Of a stretch of DNA of 64,000 bases, positions 10,960 to 22,993 are shown piece after piece. This stretch comes from Podocnemis expansa (Eukaryota > Chordata > Testudines > Podocnemididae). The notes under the pieces were generated by a model. That model searched no databases. It was not told the DNA's origin and saw only the letters and a program-made list of their open reading frames with translations. The DNA is taken from positions 372,001-436,000 of the forward strand of contig ML682125.1 in NCBI GenBank assembly GCA_007922195.1, given 5' to 3'. Every line of letters begins with the position of its first letter. Within the stretch, counting starts at the first letter, position 1. The position numbers were made by a program, and so were the translations under genes.

Positions 10960-12150
10960 CTACCATTCCCAGAGAGCCTGCACATGGCTGGAGGCTGGGG
11001 TGAACTAGGCTTAGCTAGGGCAGTGTCTGAAGAGCCCTGCTGGCAGTGGGACAAGGTTTAGAAGCAGCTGAGAAGTCACTTGCTGCAGCAGCTCAGGAGG
11101 CCTTGTTTGGTCTCTCTGTGGCAAAACTTGAGGCTGATCTGGAGCCCCCAGAGCCATGATATGGAGACTGCCCTGAGGCAGTGTAGATACAACATCCATG
11201 GACAAAGACATAAGAGCTGGATGAGACTGTGTGGCTTTGGACAGTGTTTTGCACAGCATCCAGCGGGGTGCCTGACAGAGACTCTGCTCTTCTGCATGCC
11301 CAGCTTCCCTGGCCAGGTAGCTGCCATGAGCTGCAAACTCCAGTGATGAACTCAAGCTGGGATCCCAAGCAACAATCAGGACTGGAAACTCTACCTGAAA
11401 CTGCAGAACGTGTGTGCGCGTGCGCGTGCGCGCGTGTGTGTGCGCGTGCGTGCACACATGCATATGGCAGTTAAAATATAATTTGGTGGGCCCTGGAAGT
11501 CTCCTAAATTTCCAGGCCCCTCTTCCCCAACCTCAGCTACTGCCCTCCAAACACCTGTCCCCCCCACCCCAGCTACTGCTCCCCCCAAACCTACCCCCAC
11601 CCCAGCTCTGCTCCCCAAATTCCTGCCCCCATCAGACTCTTTTCTCCCCATGTCCTCCTCAGCCCCTATCCTGACCCCCTCTTCCCACTCCATGTGCTTT
11701 CCCCAGGCACCCTTACCAGCACCGCTGAGGTGGCCAAGGAGCCCGGCTCAGGGGAGAGAGGCACCGGCCAAAGAGTGGCTCGGGGCCACGTGTGCCACCA
11801 GGCCCACCAGGGAGGTGCAGGGCTGCTGCAGGATCCAAGAGAAGAAAAGGAGGGGTGGCCAGGCTCACCCCAGCCCACAGCCCCTTCCCTGAGCCACCCT
11901 AGGCGAGCATGCTTGAGTGCAGCATTCTGGCATGTTCTTTGGGGGCCCTGAGCACAGTGTTCCAGCACGTTCCCCTATTTTAGGGGCCCCAGAATGCTGC
12001 CCCCTAAAAATAGGCATTCTGGGGTGTTCCAGCTAACTTTAACCCCTCTGTGCATAGGTACTAGGTAGGTGTCAATTGTTTTCTTATAATAAATGTGTCC
12101 TATTGCTGTATCCCCCTGAATAAGATCCTACTACTTTTTCTTTAAGTCCA
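10960..12150. other. Intergenic with a GT/GC-rich tract
   Basis: An alternating purine-pyrimidine tract (GTGTGCGCGTGCGCGTGCGC) lies at about 11408-11460 and could adopt left-handed DNA. About 11500-11680 is C-rich low complexity. There is no convincing gene. Confidence 0.6.
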
Positions 12151-12560
12151 TCCTGGAGGTACAACTTTGATGGGGGCTGTGACAGAGGGCAGGGCAGCAC
12201 CCCCTTAGCCAGCTCTCTGTTTCTCCAGCCCCAATTAAGGCAGGTACATTGGAGCTGGCCAGCGACACCTGCACCTGATCAGTGATAGGAAAGCAGCTGT
12301 CTTCTGAATTGGCCAAGGGCCATAAGCAGGTCCAGGTGAAGAAAGGAAAGGTGGAGAAGCTGGGGAGGGAAAGGGAAGCAGAGGCTCTGCAGCAGCTGAG
12401 ATGTCTCTGAGGCTGCCAGCCCGGCTGTAAGACAGCAGTGGGACTGCACAAGGTAAATAAACTGCCCTGGTGACTGCTGAACCACTGTCCTGGAGTCATT
12501 TGTGATGCAGATGGTGGCCAAAGGGGAATGGTTTGGTGAGAATCTTTGCAGAGACCAATG

Positions 12561-13195
12561 TGTTACAACTAGTTGATGATAATGATCTACTGCCCCCTAT
12601 AAGAGAAAGTAAAAGGTTAAGTAAGTTAAGTAGAAGTGTCCAGGTATTGGCTTGAGGCCTAGTGAAGCAATCTAAGAAAGTGGGCCTGAATGGCATGCAC
12701 ACAGGGCATGGGACCCTGATAACCTCATCAAAACTAGCACAAGCTAAAGATGAGAATGTACTTGAATAAAGAATTGGAGAAAGGTGGTGCTAGTCCAGTC
12801 TCATGCCAAAAGAGATAAGGAGGTATGCTGGGTCGAAGTGACCTGTACAAAGGAGAGGTTTGGCCAAGTCATGACACCTTGATGGATGGTGATGCCCAGG
12901 GACCTATCAAATTAAGGAGTGTCATCAAAGGAGGGACGTACAAGTCAATTCAGGTAAGGTATAAAACTAGAAGCCCCAGAGCCCAAATTTTGTGCAGCCG
13001 AGAGGGTGACAGCCAGTCCTGCTGTCAGTTGAGCTGTTCCATTGCATTAAGCACCAATGCTGCCAACAAATCTGTCGATATGGATTGTTTGCCATGGTGC
13101 TATGTTGCAATAAAGCCTAGCCTGGCACCTTCGTTTCTATGAAGATCTGTGGTTGTGTTGGTTTCTTCAGTCGTGAGTGTTGTCTCAGTTTATTC
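12561..13195 (+). mobile_element. Candidate LTR-like element with TATA and AATAAA
   Basis: TATAAAA lies at 12960-12966 and AATAAA at 13109-13114, about 150 bases apart, as in an LTR. The left end could be TGTTACA at 12561. I could not define the right end or a target duplication, so the boundaries are provisional. Confidence 0.3.
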
Positions 13196-13431
13196 ACGCA
13201 TGCATTCACGCACGCAGCCAAACTGATATCAGCGCCGGATACAAAACAACACTGATAAGAACACATCTTGCCTGATGAGCCTGACCACACTCTGCCTGGC
13301 GTACCACACCCCCCAGCTCAGGCAAAGGACCCTCCCCTCCTCCAGCTCTGTGCGTGGTGCTTGGAAGGAAAATGCTGACCCCAAGGGATGCAATGCACAA
13401 TGGCTGTATTGAGCCGGGCTGTTGGAGCTGC

Positions 13432-13761
13432 TCACCAGATGAGCAGACACAGCTGGATGGACAAGGGCAGCAGTAGGTACCTCCAGGCAAAGTAGAAGAG
13501 GACTGCTGGGAAAAGTGAGAGGAGGAAGGTGGCCAAAGCTGGCATCAACCTGTTGAAGAGGTTCTCAGCAGCTGGCCAGAGCGATTTCCCAAAGATGAGC
13601 AGGGCCGGCAGGACATGGTCATATATGATGAACCCAGGGAGGAACATGAAGAAGACGAGCATGAAGCCTGTTCGTAGCAGGATGTCACAGAAGATCACTG
13701 TGACAATGAAGGAGACCACCCTCCGGAGGGCCCGCAGGGAGCTTCGCAGGACAACATTCAT
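13432..13761 (-). CDS. Small multi-pass membrane protein, proline-ladder family, copy 3
   Basis: Unrecognised 109-residue protein. The exon opens at 13826 after a strong acceptor (CTTCCTCCTGCTTCCTTGCAG). The first ATG is 65 bases inside. The upstream part of the exon stays open in frame but has no ATG, so an N-terminal extension from an unseen first exon cannot be excluded. The N-terminus is basic (R7, R10, R13, R14), then hydrophobic sequence fills residues 15-109. Prolines at 42, 52, 63, 74, 85 and 99 form a near-regular ladder in LPGF, VLPALL, LWP, LMPAL, LFPAV and LLPLS contexts. The basic N-terminus suggests a cytoplasmic N-terminus (positive-inside rule). The gene ends TGG TGA, and a CAATACAG poly(A)-variant motif follows about 24 bases later. 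The copies at 50879 and 54172 share this 3' arrangement. Function unknown. Confidence 0.8.
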   Translation of the reverse strand: MNVVLRSSLRALRRVVSFIVTVIFCDILLRTGFMLVFFMFLPGFIIYDHVLPALLIFGKSLWPAAENLFNRLMPALATFLLSLFPAVLFYFAWRYLLLPLSIQLCLLIW

Positions 13762-13989
13762 TCTGCAGGCAAGCCTCCGTGAGTCTGTCCGGCAGGTGTA
13801 TCTTTTCCTCCGATGCTGTCCTCTCTCTGCAAGGAAGCAGGAGGAAGGTGCCAGGGTGAGTCTCACACACGGGGAGGGGAACGTGGCCCATTGCTCCATC
13901 CTTCTTTGGTTTAATATTTACATGGTGGGGAACTGGAACACCTAGAAGCCCTGCTCAGACTCCTGGCCGGCTGCGCTCAGCATTGTGCA

Positions 13990-15000
13990 GCTAGAGGGAG
14001 ACCTGGTCTCTGCTTTCAGCCAAGTTAAGAAGAGGAGTGACGCACTGTCTGCACTGGGTTAAGCCTGGCTGAAGCAGGCAGGTGGAGAAGCCACCTAGAA
14101 ATCAGCTAACTTCTTAGTCACAACAGTGGCAGCCTCTGGCCAGAACACAGGCAGGTATCAAGGCACAGCTAGGTAGGGGATTTCTTTGGCTGTTGGCATT
14201 GTGTCTGTGAAAGTGAGGCAGAAAGGCCACAGCAAGGAAGCACCAGACCTAGCAATGGCAGCGCTGGTGACAAGGCCCAGAGAAAGAGCTAGGAGCTTTG
14301 TGTCCAGTTGCTGTCTGAAGGGGCTGTGAGCAAAAAAAAAAAAAAGGTCCCACTCTTCAGTTCTCTCTGTGTTTTGGCAAGTTGGGGCATTCTCTGTAAA
14401 TACGCAGGGCTGCATCAAATTTACCTGACTTCACCATTGTTTCTGCTCTTGAGGAAAGCTGCCCACAGGGCCTAAAGTTTAGCTAACCTCTCTGGTCATA
14501 AACGGGTAACAGAACAAGGGGTGTGGTCTGCTAGACAATCGGTGATAGCTTCCCTGGTACCTCTGCTGTCTCCGGTAACAGGCGTCACCAAACCTCTGTC
14601 CCCTAGAATCACAGAGGTAAGACATGGAAAGGCCTGGCTAGGGCCCATTCAACCTGTCTCCCCAGGGGCCAATGCAGAGTTGAACCCGAGGCACAGTGTC
14701 CCCTATTTTTGCTTTTTAAAAATCCCAAACAACGGGGTTTCTGCCCCATGCCCCAATACATCTTGTTATTCATCATGCATTCAGCTCTCACCTCCCCGAT
14801 CAACAGCATCACTCCATTGCCCCTCTGGAATTACTCCTGGTTTACACCATTGTGAGGGCTAAGGATCTGGCCCAATATTCCTGGGCCATCACCTTCCTCT
14901 CTAGCATGGAGCATGGCTCACTTTCTGGTAGATTCTCTGTACTTTAAACTCTTTAAATCATGATTTGAGACTTCAATAACTCAGTCCCAGAACAGAGGTT
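13990..15000. other. Intergenic, no convincing gene
   Basis: Short unrelated frames only, with a poly(A) run at about 14332-14345. I see no domain or splice-supported exon. Confidence 0.5.
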
Positions 15001-15110
15001 TATCATAGAAGTAAGCAGATGAGGTTTTGTGGCCCTTATTGTGCAGAAAGTCAGACTCAATGATTATATTGGTGGCTTTGGAGCTTAGAGTCTATGAGTC
15101 TGAGTCACAG
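15000..15110 (+). repeat. CR1-type 3' tail fragment
   Basis: The stretch holding 'gtgcagaaagtcagactcaatgatt' followed by 'cttagagtctatgagtctga' is a diverged CR1 end like that at 190-285. Confidence 0.6.
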
Positions 15111-15640
15111 CAGCTAGATTTAGGTCAGGACCATGCTGGAAAATTGTCAGCATAATGACATCGCTCCTGGGTGTGAAAAGTCCACTGTGCTGAGCCATGT
15201 AAGCACTGCTGGCTGGACAGAAGGCCCTCCTCTTGGGGGGGCAGATTACCCATGATGGTGGATGAGCCACTCTTGCAGCATAGGCAGTAGCTGTGCTGGG
15301 CGGCTTGCCACTGTAGCACTGTAGGTGGGACTGTAGCAAACCCTCCAACTGGTCCTAGTCCATCTCTGGGACCAGACCACGGCACGAATGACTTCACATC
15401 CCCTTATCTCTGTTGGACGCCTTGTCACTATGCCATGGCTCATTTTGCTTGTCCTGTCACCCTGAGGTTTTGCCCAGGCTAGGAAGGAATCCCCCCCACC
15501 CACCACCACCTGAACAGAACACTGTACAACACAAGCAATACGTTGGGGCTGAGTTTTGCCTGTCTTTGAATAAGGAGTCAGCCAGTGCTGGAGATAGGTG
15601 CCTAGTCTAGATGGACCAATGGCCTAATCTGGCCTATTTT

Positions 15641-15765
15641 AAAAGGGATAGTCATGTTAGTCTAGTCCAGTGAAAAAACAACAAGGAATTCTCCCACGAA
15701 AGCTCATGCAAAAAATAAATCTGTTAGTCTTAAAGTGCCACACAACTCCTTGTTGTTTTTTCTCT
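15641..15765. mobile_element. MITE half-copy, 'ATTGCATGAGCTTT' family
   Basis: One arm only: ctcccacgaaagctcatgca, then ttagtcttaaagtgccacac, then aactccttgttgtttttt, preceded by 'tagtctagtccagtgaaaaaac'. It is nearly identical to the right arm of the copy at 56892-57128. Confidence 0.8.
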
Positions 15766-16099
15766 AATCTGGTCTGCCAGTTCTTGCATACTCACTTCCA
15801 CCTTTCAGGAGGGCTCCCTGGAGAGACACCTTTCTCCCCTGGTAGGGTTGTGTTCTGCCTTCCAGTCCTGCAAGGCCAGCTGGTATTTTCCTGCTGTCAG
15901 TCTCCGACCGGCCAAGCCGTCCCCAGCATTAGCCAGGTGAGCTGGGGCTTTGGGACCGGCTCAGTGAAAGCACAACTTGCCTCCAGTGTAGACCAGACAT
16001 TAGCACCCTGTCATACCGCACCCCCTGCACATGCTACTCAGTTCTTCCTCACGCTGGGTGCCAGCGTTGTCTCCCACCGGGCTCCTCCGCTGCCAGGGC

Positions 16100-16960
16100 T
16101 CTGAGCCACAGCCCTGCCTGGGGCACACAAGCGGTGGCCTGTGATGTCACAAATGGGGCATGGGGCTCACAGGCTGGAAGGCTCCTTCGCAGCAGCTACT
16201 GGAGCCTGGGGCTACAGCAACGCTTCCGTTTCTTCCCTCTCGGGGCCACTGGCCCCAGGCTACTCATGCTGTACAAGATACATGGGGGAGGTTTTCAAAG
16301 GTACAGAAGCTGGCTGCAAACCACCTCCTATGGCAAGCTGGGGGAGGCAGTGCCCCAAACTCCATTTGGGCCTTGGAGGATTCCCTTTTCTAAATAAATA
16401 AGTGAAGTCTCTGACATGAATTAGCAGCCACATAGAATACAGGGGGCAAAGCCACCAAAGACCTCAGCCAGGGACCATCCGTTGGTCTGTGTTTGCACGC
16501 AGACCCACCCACAGGGGTCCTGACACTGTACATGATACAGTTAATGTATGAGGGCAAACATTTCTTCTGCATCTAACACCTGCCTACACAGACCAAAGAG
16601 CCAGCCAGAGCACTTGCTATCATGAGCTGGTGACCCCCGATATCAAGTGCTGACCTGGGCAGACAAGGACTGAACGCTAACTAGCCTTGGTCATTGACAC
16701 AGACAAATTCAGAAGTCAGTCTAAGGGAGGGGTCCCACCCCACACAGGATCAGAAAAGGTTCAGTTGGCCAGGCAAACCAGGGGGCCTGAACTCATCTAA
16801 TGTCCAGCTTCTTCCATCCCACTGACCTGAACTCTCTGAGTGGAGGGCCCAGGTACCAGAGCCCAGTGGAGAGTGAAAGGTGAGGACAGGTGTCCTCACC
16901 TGGAAGAGAGTGAGGGGTGGGAGCAAGTAACATGAGGCTATTTCAGCACCTGGATCCCTC
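16100..16960. other. Intergenic, no convincing gene
   Basis: Overlapping plus-strand frames of 77-87 codons at 16134-16401 are mutually exclusive shadows without domain features. Nothing else is seen. Confidence 0.45.
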
Positions 16961-16967
16961 TGAAAGG

Positions 16968-16973
16968 TTTATT
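16968..16973 (-). other. Poly(A) signal AATAAA for membrane-protein copy 4
   Basis: Perfect hexamer on the minus strand, 58 bases past the stop codon at 17031. Confidence 0.75.
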
Positions 16974-17030
16974 ATTTCCATGGCCCTCTGCTCAGGACAC
17001 GCACCATGACCTGCCTGCTCTCCGAGCCCC

Positions 17031-17360
17031 TCAGAAAACAAGCTGCACTAACTTGAAGTAAAGAGGCAGCAGGATGAGCTTCAAGCTGAAAAAGAGGGGT
17101 GCTGGGAGAGACAGGGAGACGAGGAAGGTGGCCAGAGCCCGAACCACATCCTGGAAGAAAACATCCACAAGTGGCGGCAGGGTTTTGAGAAAGAGCCGCA
17201 TGGCTGGTAACACGTGTTCATAGAAGGCAACTCCAGGGACCATGAGGAAAACAAGGAAGTAGTAAAAGATGTCAAGCAGGACAACTACATAGATCCCAAA
17301 AGCAAGGAAGCGGAGCATCCGCTCAAGGCCCTGGAGGAGGTCTCTGAAGATGGGATGCAT
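17031..17360 (-). CDS. Small multi-pass membrane protein, proline-ladder family, copy 4
   Basis: Unrecognised 109-residue protein. The exon begins at 17461 after a pyrimidine-rich acceptor (CCCTTTTTTGCTGTGTAG). The ATG is exactly 101 bases inside, the same distance as in the copy at 46582. An in-frame TGA 17 codons upstream fixes this ATG as the first usable one. A charged N-terminus (R6, D7, E13, R14, R17) precedes hydrophobic residues 18-109. Ladder prolines lie at 42, 52, 62/63, 86 and 99. Position 74 is Arg. The C-terminus ends YFKLVQLVF, nearly identical to the copy at 46582. The 3' flank after the stop (agagcaggcaggtcatgg) is also homologous to that copy. A clear AATAAA (minus strand, 16968-16973) ends the transcript about 60 bases past the stop, which identifies this as the last exon. 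Function unknown. Confidence 0.82.
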   Translation of the reverse strand: MHPIFRDLLQGLERMLRFLAFGIYVVVLLDIFYYFLVFLMVPGVAFYEHVLPAMRLFLKTLPPLVDVFFQDVVRALATFLVSLSLPAPLFFSLKLILLPLYFKLVQLVF

Positions 17361-17699
17361 GTTACAGGATGCCCTGGCTTGTTTTCCACTTTCTGCTGCT
17401 GCCTCTCCTCAGGTGTCGCACTCCCACCTTGAAGACACAGACAGCTGGGCTGGCGTCAGGTCTACACAGCAAAAAAGGGGGAACCAGACAGTTTCTCAGG
17501 AGGAACCAGCTCATTGATTGTGCCTTGTGACAATTTAATGTTTGGTTGCTGCAACGCCCAGGCCTGAGTCAGCACAAGCACTTGGGTATCTCAGGTACAC
17601 ATCAGGCTTCCCACTGAATCATGCAGTCTTTGCTATGCTCACCCTCCCCATGCCCCACCAAGTAGGGAAGTCTCTTACCCCCACTTCTGAGATGGGGAA

Positions 17700-17935
17700 C
17701 TAAAGATATGGCCTTGTCCACACAGAGGTAGCCAGGAAAATTCAGCCCAGTCATAGTGTGATCTAAAGTGGATTAGTTATATCATGTTAAACCTTTGTGT
17801 GGATGGTATTAGAGAAGGCCATATTAATTCTGAAAGAGTGTGTTCACACAGGGGTTTCATATGGTTTAATTTATCCCCACCAAAATCACACCTTGAGTTA
17901 ATTGAATGAATCTTCCATGGAGACAAACCCTAAGT
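17700..17935. mobile_element. Diverged 'TGTCCACAC' MITE-like remnant
   Basis: The left end 'cttgtccacacagagg' and internal 'gtgtggatggtattagagaaggcc', with T/A-rich inverted motifs, resemble the CTATGTCCACA family. The ends are poorly preserved. Confidence 0.35.
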
Positions 17936-18189
17936 GACTGCTCCAGGATCACACAGGGTCTGTGGCAGCGCAAGGCACAACTTCCTCTTGTACTCGCTCA
18001 TGGTCACACGGAGGCAACCTTGATCCTGCCCCAAAGGGGTGACCTGCTAAGCAGATGGGCAGCCCATGGGATGGAAGACTGAGGCCAAGGAGCTGATCAC
18101 ACGCGGGCAGCACAGAGTGTGTTGGCGCTTCTGCCCAACACCTGGTGACTGCTCTGGAGTGTAGCTTTTTGAAGGACCTCCATCCTGAC

Positions 18190-18520
18190 TCAACACCACC
18201 CAGCAGTGATCCTCTAATCTCTTCACTTGGCAATCGGTCCTCACTGCTAACCAGGTGTCTTATTTCCAGCTTGAATTTTTTTAACTTCAACTTCCAGCCC
18301 TTGAGTCTGATGAAGTCTCTTTCTGCTAGATTAGAAAGAGCCCATTGAACTCAGAAATCTTCTCCTCATCTAGCTACAAAACGTATCTATCGATTTGCAG
18401 TCAAGTCACCTCTTGACCTTCTCCTCCATTAAACTAAACAGAAGGTGCCTTTACTAGGTGACTTGAATCATTCTTATAGGTGATTCTGATCCCTCTCCCA
18501 TTTTTAACACACTTTTTAAA
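18190..18520 (-). repeat. CR1 fragment, antisense
   Basis: The text around 'ttcaacttccagcccttgag' and 'agatta...catctagctac' through 'ttctcctccattaaactaaac' is typical antisense CR1 3' region. Confidence 0.6.
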
Positions 18521-18713
18521 CAGTGACCGTCACAGTGGGGGCACTGTGCCATTATGGCCTCCCCAGTGCTGTATAAAGCGGTGACAACATGTCCCTGCTT
18601 CTACCCTGGATTCCCTTTTACACAGGCCACAGTCAAGGTGGCCTGTTAGCCACGACATTGCCATGATAGTTCACGTTCACTGATTATCTACAGTTATCTT
18701 CTCAGTCCTTTGG

Positions 18714-19085
18714 GCTATGTTCACACACAGGGGGTTATTTCGATACAAGTTGTATCGAAATAACGCCTTATTTCAAAATAAGTTAATTCGAATTAACAGT
18801 TTGTTAATTCGAATTAAGGAAAAAAGCTCAAAGTGAAATAGCATGTTCAGACAACAGTTATTTCGAAACGAGTCACCATTGTTTCGAAACAACATGTTCA
18901 GAAGGCATTGTTTTGAAATAATCATTTTGAAACAACGGTGTTTCGTCCCCACATGGGGTTTAAGTTGTTTCGAAACAACGGAACCCGTTGTTTTGAAACA
19001 ATGGTGCGTCGTGTGAACATGGCCTTTCTTATTTCGAAACAACTTCTGTTGTTTCGAAATAAGACTGCTGTGTGAACACACCCTT
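18714..19085. mobile_element. Foldback MITE, cgaaat-rich subfamily
   Basis: The ends are 'gggctatgttcacacacag' and 'ctgtgtgaacacaccc', inverted. The interior is a series of inverted TTTCGAAATAA, GTTTCGAAACAAC and TTAATTCGAATTAA motifs. It is related to the CTATGTCCACA elements. Minus-strand frames here (for example 18773-19081) are translations of the repeats and not genes. Confidence 0.8.
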
Positions 19086-19559
19086 GCAGAATCACCAGCA
19101 CTGGATCAAGGCTCCTGGGGCCCGAGGGTTGCCCATTCTTGCGGTCACCCCCACTGCTGTGGCACCTAGCCTACGGGCAGGGTACCCCAGCTGGCACGGG
19201 AGCAGTGGGGTTCTGGGCACGGGTGGCAGGGGCAGGGCCCTTGGGCCAGAGGCTGAAGCCTGCAATGCTCCTGCTAAGGCTGGCTGGTCTGTCCCAGCAG
19301 GTCCTGGACCTTTTGACCATGACCAGCCAGCCCAGGGGCAGGGCAAGGCAGCACAGGCAGGCCAACAGTGGACGGGAACAGCACTCAGGTCAGATGGGCC
19401 TGGATTTTTGTGGGGCGGTGGGGCCCTAACCCAACCCTGAGAATCACCGCTTTCCAACATGCGGTTCCACGGTCTGTATGTGCGACCTCCAGCTCCATTC
19501 TTTGTTCCTGAATGCCTGACCTGGCATCTCATCAGGCTATATTAAAACTCCTTTTTTTA

Positions 19560-20100
19560 ACTGTATCTAGCTTACTAAGTGCCAGTGGTTGCTCTGTAAA
19601 GTGACTTGTTCTTGTCATCATTTATCACTCCACCAATTTTTGTGTGATGTGCCAGCTTCATCAGGAGTAAATTGATAGTTTCTTTCAAGTCCTTAATAGA
19701 AATATTCAGTAGAGCCAGGCTGGAAATGGATCCCAACAAGGTCTCCCCACCTGGATGATGATTCCTCACTAATAATTACATTTTGAGATCTATCAATTAG
19801 GCAGCTTTTAGTCCATGTTATGTGGGCGATGTATATTTTCCAAAGTGCTACTTATTTAATTAGATGTTATGGTGTACTAACTCAGAGCTTTACAAAAGTA
19901 TTACACACACACACAAACCTGTTACCTTTATCAACTACACTTACCATTTTCTCAGAATCATATCAGCTTTGTCTGGCAGGACATTTTGCATGAAATGACA
20001 TCAGTTAGAATTCATGATGTTTCTATTTTATTGAGTGTCTTGTATCAAATATTTCTCTATTTCTCTCAAAAACAGTGTTGGGCTAACTTGGGTTCAAATT
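19560..20100 (-). repeat. CR1/L3-type LINE fragment, antisense
   Basis: The order of landmarks (catcatttatcactccaccaa, gatcccaacaaggtctcccc, tctatcaattaggcagcttt, tgttatggtgtactaactca) is that of old antisense CR1 sequence. A similar fragment lies at 24650-25600. No intact frame. Confidence 0.55.
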
Positions 20101-20119
20101 ACTCAGCACGTCCCAGTGC

Positions 20120-21640
20120 AACACTGAATTTCTTTCAGTCCCTAGAATTTTGCCAGTTTTCCAAAATTTATTTTAAAAACTAACATTAGTGGTTTCTTTT
20201 ACAGGATTAGGTGATCGCTTGCATTGCCCAGAAAGGAATTTTTCTACACTCTACATTACAGTGTTCTGCAATCCGTCATGTGTTGATGGTAGATTTTCAT
20301 CTTCCCCGAAACAGGAAATTGGACCTAGACAAACCGTGTTGTTCTGTTAATTACCAGCTCTGGTCGCCACTTTACAAAGCTCTTAAGCACACGTTTACCT
20401 TTAAGCCTGTGAATTGTTACCATTGATTTCAATGGGACTAAAGTTACCCATGTACATAGGTGAGTAGCACACCATAAACAGATTCATGAGAACAAAACTC
20501 ACCTACTGTTTGGTCCAAATCATCACTTCCCCTCCATCTGCCCTACACTTCCGTCCTTCATCCAGCTAGCTGTACTAATCTTCCCCTGCATGGTTTCCCA
20601 GCAGCCCCTGTCTCGCTCTCATTGTCACAGCAAGCTTTTGACCCCGTTGTCCAGTTTGATGTCACAAATTACATGGTGATAAGGCAGAGTGCTGCAGGGA
20701 AAAGGACGGGGATCCCTTTCTCTCCTAGTCAAGCAGGGTGCACGTTGAGTGGGCTGGCCAGGGAAAGGGATCCCTTGACTTCCATTCCATCTTTTTGTAT
20801 GTTGCACAACGCAGAAGCAAACGTAAACACTGCTGGTGTTATGGATCTCTGGGGACTAGAGATAGTCCAGGTTCATGCTAACGTCACACACATGCCCTCG
20901 CAGAGACCTTATTGGCCAGCTAGCACAGGCAGGACCAGTCTCCCTGGAATAATGGCAGTGATGGGGGTGTCCTCATCCTGGCCTCATTGCCTTTGAATTC
21001 AGTGGGACCAAGATTTCACCCCACATCTTTTTATCACAGCTGGCCAATACAGAAGCAATTCTTGGTGTTACCATTGCCAGTTCTTCTTCCTCTCAGATGT
21101 AGAACAAACAAGGCACCACCGTGGGAGTCCTGTCAACTTGATGTCCTGTGTTATTGCGCTGCAGGCTTGTTGTACCCAATACAGGGCCATGGGATCTGCT
21201 CTGCTGGATCTCACCAATGACCCTCAACCCTTATGGCAGGAACAGCCAGCCCATAGGAGACCTCTTCCTCCTTCCAGTTCAGTTATTGGCTTAGGCTCTG
21301 AAGCAGGAACTCTGCTCCTTTTTGAGATTGGACAACCAGCAGTGACCACAGCCCCAAGTCAGGGCCTCTCTTCTCTGACTGTAAAATGGAGTTATGTTTT
21401 CTGTATCATTTATAGCCCATTCCTAATACTCACAACAGGTTGCCTGCTTTGGACATGGTTATTCATGCTTCAGAACTTCAGCACAGGCTCTCCAAGGTGG
21501 AGAATTCAGAGCCCTCTAGGGCTGGCTAAGAGATGGCAAACAATGGCTAGGAATAAAAGGTTGGTTTTCATCTTGGCAAAAGGTTAGGAGTCCCTCAGTT
21601 CTGTAGTGAGATCAGTGTTTGGTGAATGGAGGGAAATATT
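20120..21640. other. Intergenic, no convincing gene
   Basis: Plus-strand frames up to 149 codons (21138-21587) lack domain, splice or composition support. I see nothing else. Confidence 0.45.
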
Positions 21641-22335
21641 CAGATTCATGGATTTCATAGTGCCTAGGGCTGGAAGGCATGCTGATCTTCTACTCCAACC
21701 TGCTCCATAGCCCAGGCCAGGTAGCTTCCCTGAATTAATTCCTGTTAAAGCTAGTGCAGATCTTTTACAAGCATCCTATCCTGATTTAAAAACTGCCAGT
21801 GATGCAAAATCCACCACAATCCTTGGGAATTGTTCTAAGAATTAATTACCCTCATGGTTAAAATCTACTTCGTATCCCCATCTGAATTTATCTACTTTCA
21901 ATTTCCAGACATTGCAGAGAGTTGTCTGAGAGATTAAAGAGCCTGTTATCAAATGTTTATTCCTTTTGTAGGTGCTTATCAAGTGACCAAGCCCTCCTTT
22001 GGTCAATCCATCACCACAAAGCTTGTTTTCCAAGCCTTTGATCATTCTTATGGTTTCTCTCTGGCCCCCTCCCCGCTCCCCTTGCCATTTATCAACATCC
22101 TTGTTGAACAGTGGATACCAGACCTGGACACAGTATTGCAGCATCAGTTGCATCAATGCCAAGTACAGAGGTAACATAATCTCTCTATTCCTACGTTAAG
22201 TTCCCGTTTCCGTTCATGAAGCAGATTAGCCCTTTCTGCCACAACATTGCACAGGGAGTTCACGTTCAGCTGATTAGCCATGATCCTTCCTCGGTCCTTT
22301 TTGGACTCACTGTTTCCCAGGATAGAGCCCCTGTC
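21640..22335 (-). repeat. CR1 LINE 3' region, antisense
   Basis: On the minus strand, broken frames give CR1 reverse-transcriptase tail patterns (…LQYCVQVWYP…, …MIKGLENKL…). On the plus strand the end 'tttcatagtgcctagggctg' is the reversed CR1 tail. Degenerate. Confidence 0.7.
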
Positions 22336-22832
22336 TGAGGTGTGTCTACCCCATATTTATTATGTTTTCAGAACGGTAACATTATGTGATATAGTGGAAG
22401 GAAAGTAATCTCAGACCTGAAAAGTGTTACACAGGTATTTCAAGCAATGTCTGCTGAAAATATGCTATCATAAATAGTCCCTAAATAAAAGGGACTTTAG
22501 TGATACATCTTAAAAATTATTAAAGGCAGAGAAACATCCATATGAAAACGGGGAAGATGCTGCTTGCAGGTACATGCAGCCTCTAACTGAAGAGCTTAGG
22601 AAGAAACTTAACTTGACAAAATACTTTAAGCCTCTAATGCAATAAAACATGATGAAGGATAAGAGTGGGAAGTCTTTGGCCCATTGAGATTGCCAATCCA
22701 TGACACACTAATTGCCCAGCACTCCTCAGACCTCGATTCCATTCCCAAATTGTGCTGATTGCTGCACACCTCCAGCATTTCCAGACATATGTGATGCACA
22801 AAGACCCCAGGACAAACCTAGAGATTTCAATG

Positions 22833-22838
22833 TTTATT
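22833..22838 (-). other. Poly(A) signal of the PRM1 gene
   Basis: Perfect AATAAA on the minus strand, about 156 bases past the PRM1 stop codon. Confidence 0.75.
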
Positions 22839-22993
22839 GACATGTGACATTGCTCAAAAAGCAGCAGACTCAGGCCATCTTGGGAGGTGACCACAGGGGG
22901 TTCTCATGGAAGGACTGTGTCATCTGGCTGTAGCAGAGGCTGTAGGACGGCAGCTCAACAACTTGCACAGGAGAGGGGGATGAATTCAGGAGC

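Larger units (their letters stand above)
9091..10960 (+). repeat. Interspersed repeat (family R1) carrying an LTR and a MITE insertion
   Basis: The stretch from about 9091 to 9785 continues at 10497-10574 and again at about 10795-10960. It is interrupted by a solo LTR (9786-10496) and a foldback MITE (10575-10787). Matching copies occur at about 44840-45480 and at 61975-62641 plus 63735-64000. Shared landmarks are 'tggcccattaaggga', 'cttgctttctatggactct', 'aaaggattgg', 'tggtattttgggtaaga' and 'gctgatgtgcaataaaggg'. It is probably itself derived from an LTR element. Confidence 0.65.

Noticed and set aside
13529..13945. Basic plus-strand frame (138 codons) opposite copy 3
   Set aside because: It is antisense to Leu/Phe-rich codons, which automatically gives Lys/Arg/Glu. 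The same effect occurs opposite other copies (50949-51317, 54041-54367). No independent support.
18773..19081. 102-codon minus-strand frame with repeated Lys/Asn/Cys motifs
   Set aside because: It translates the inverted repeat motifs of a MITE.
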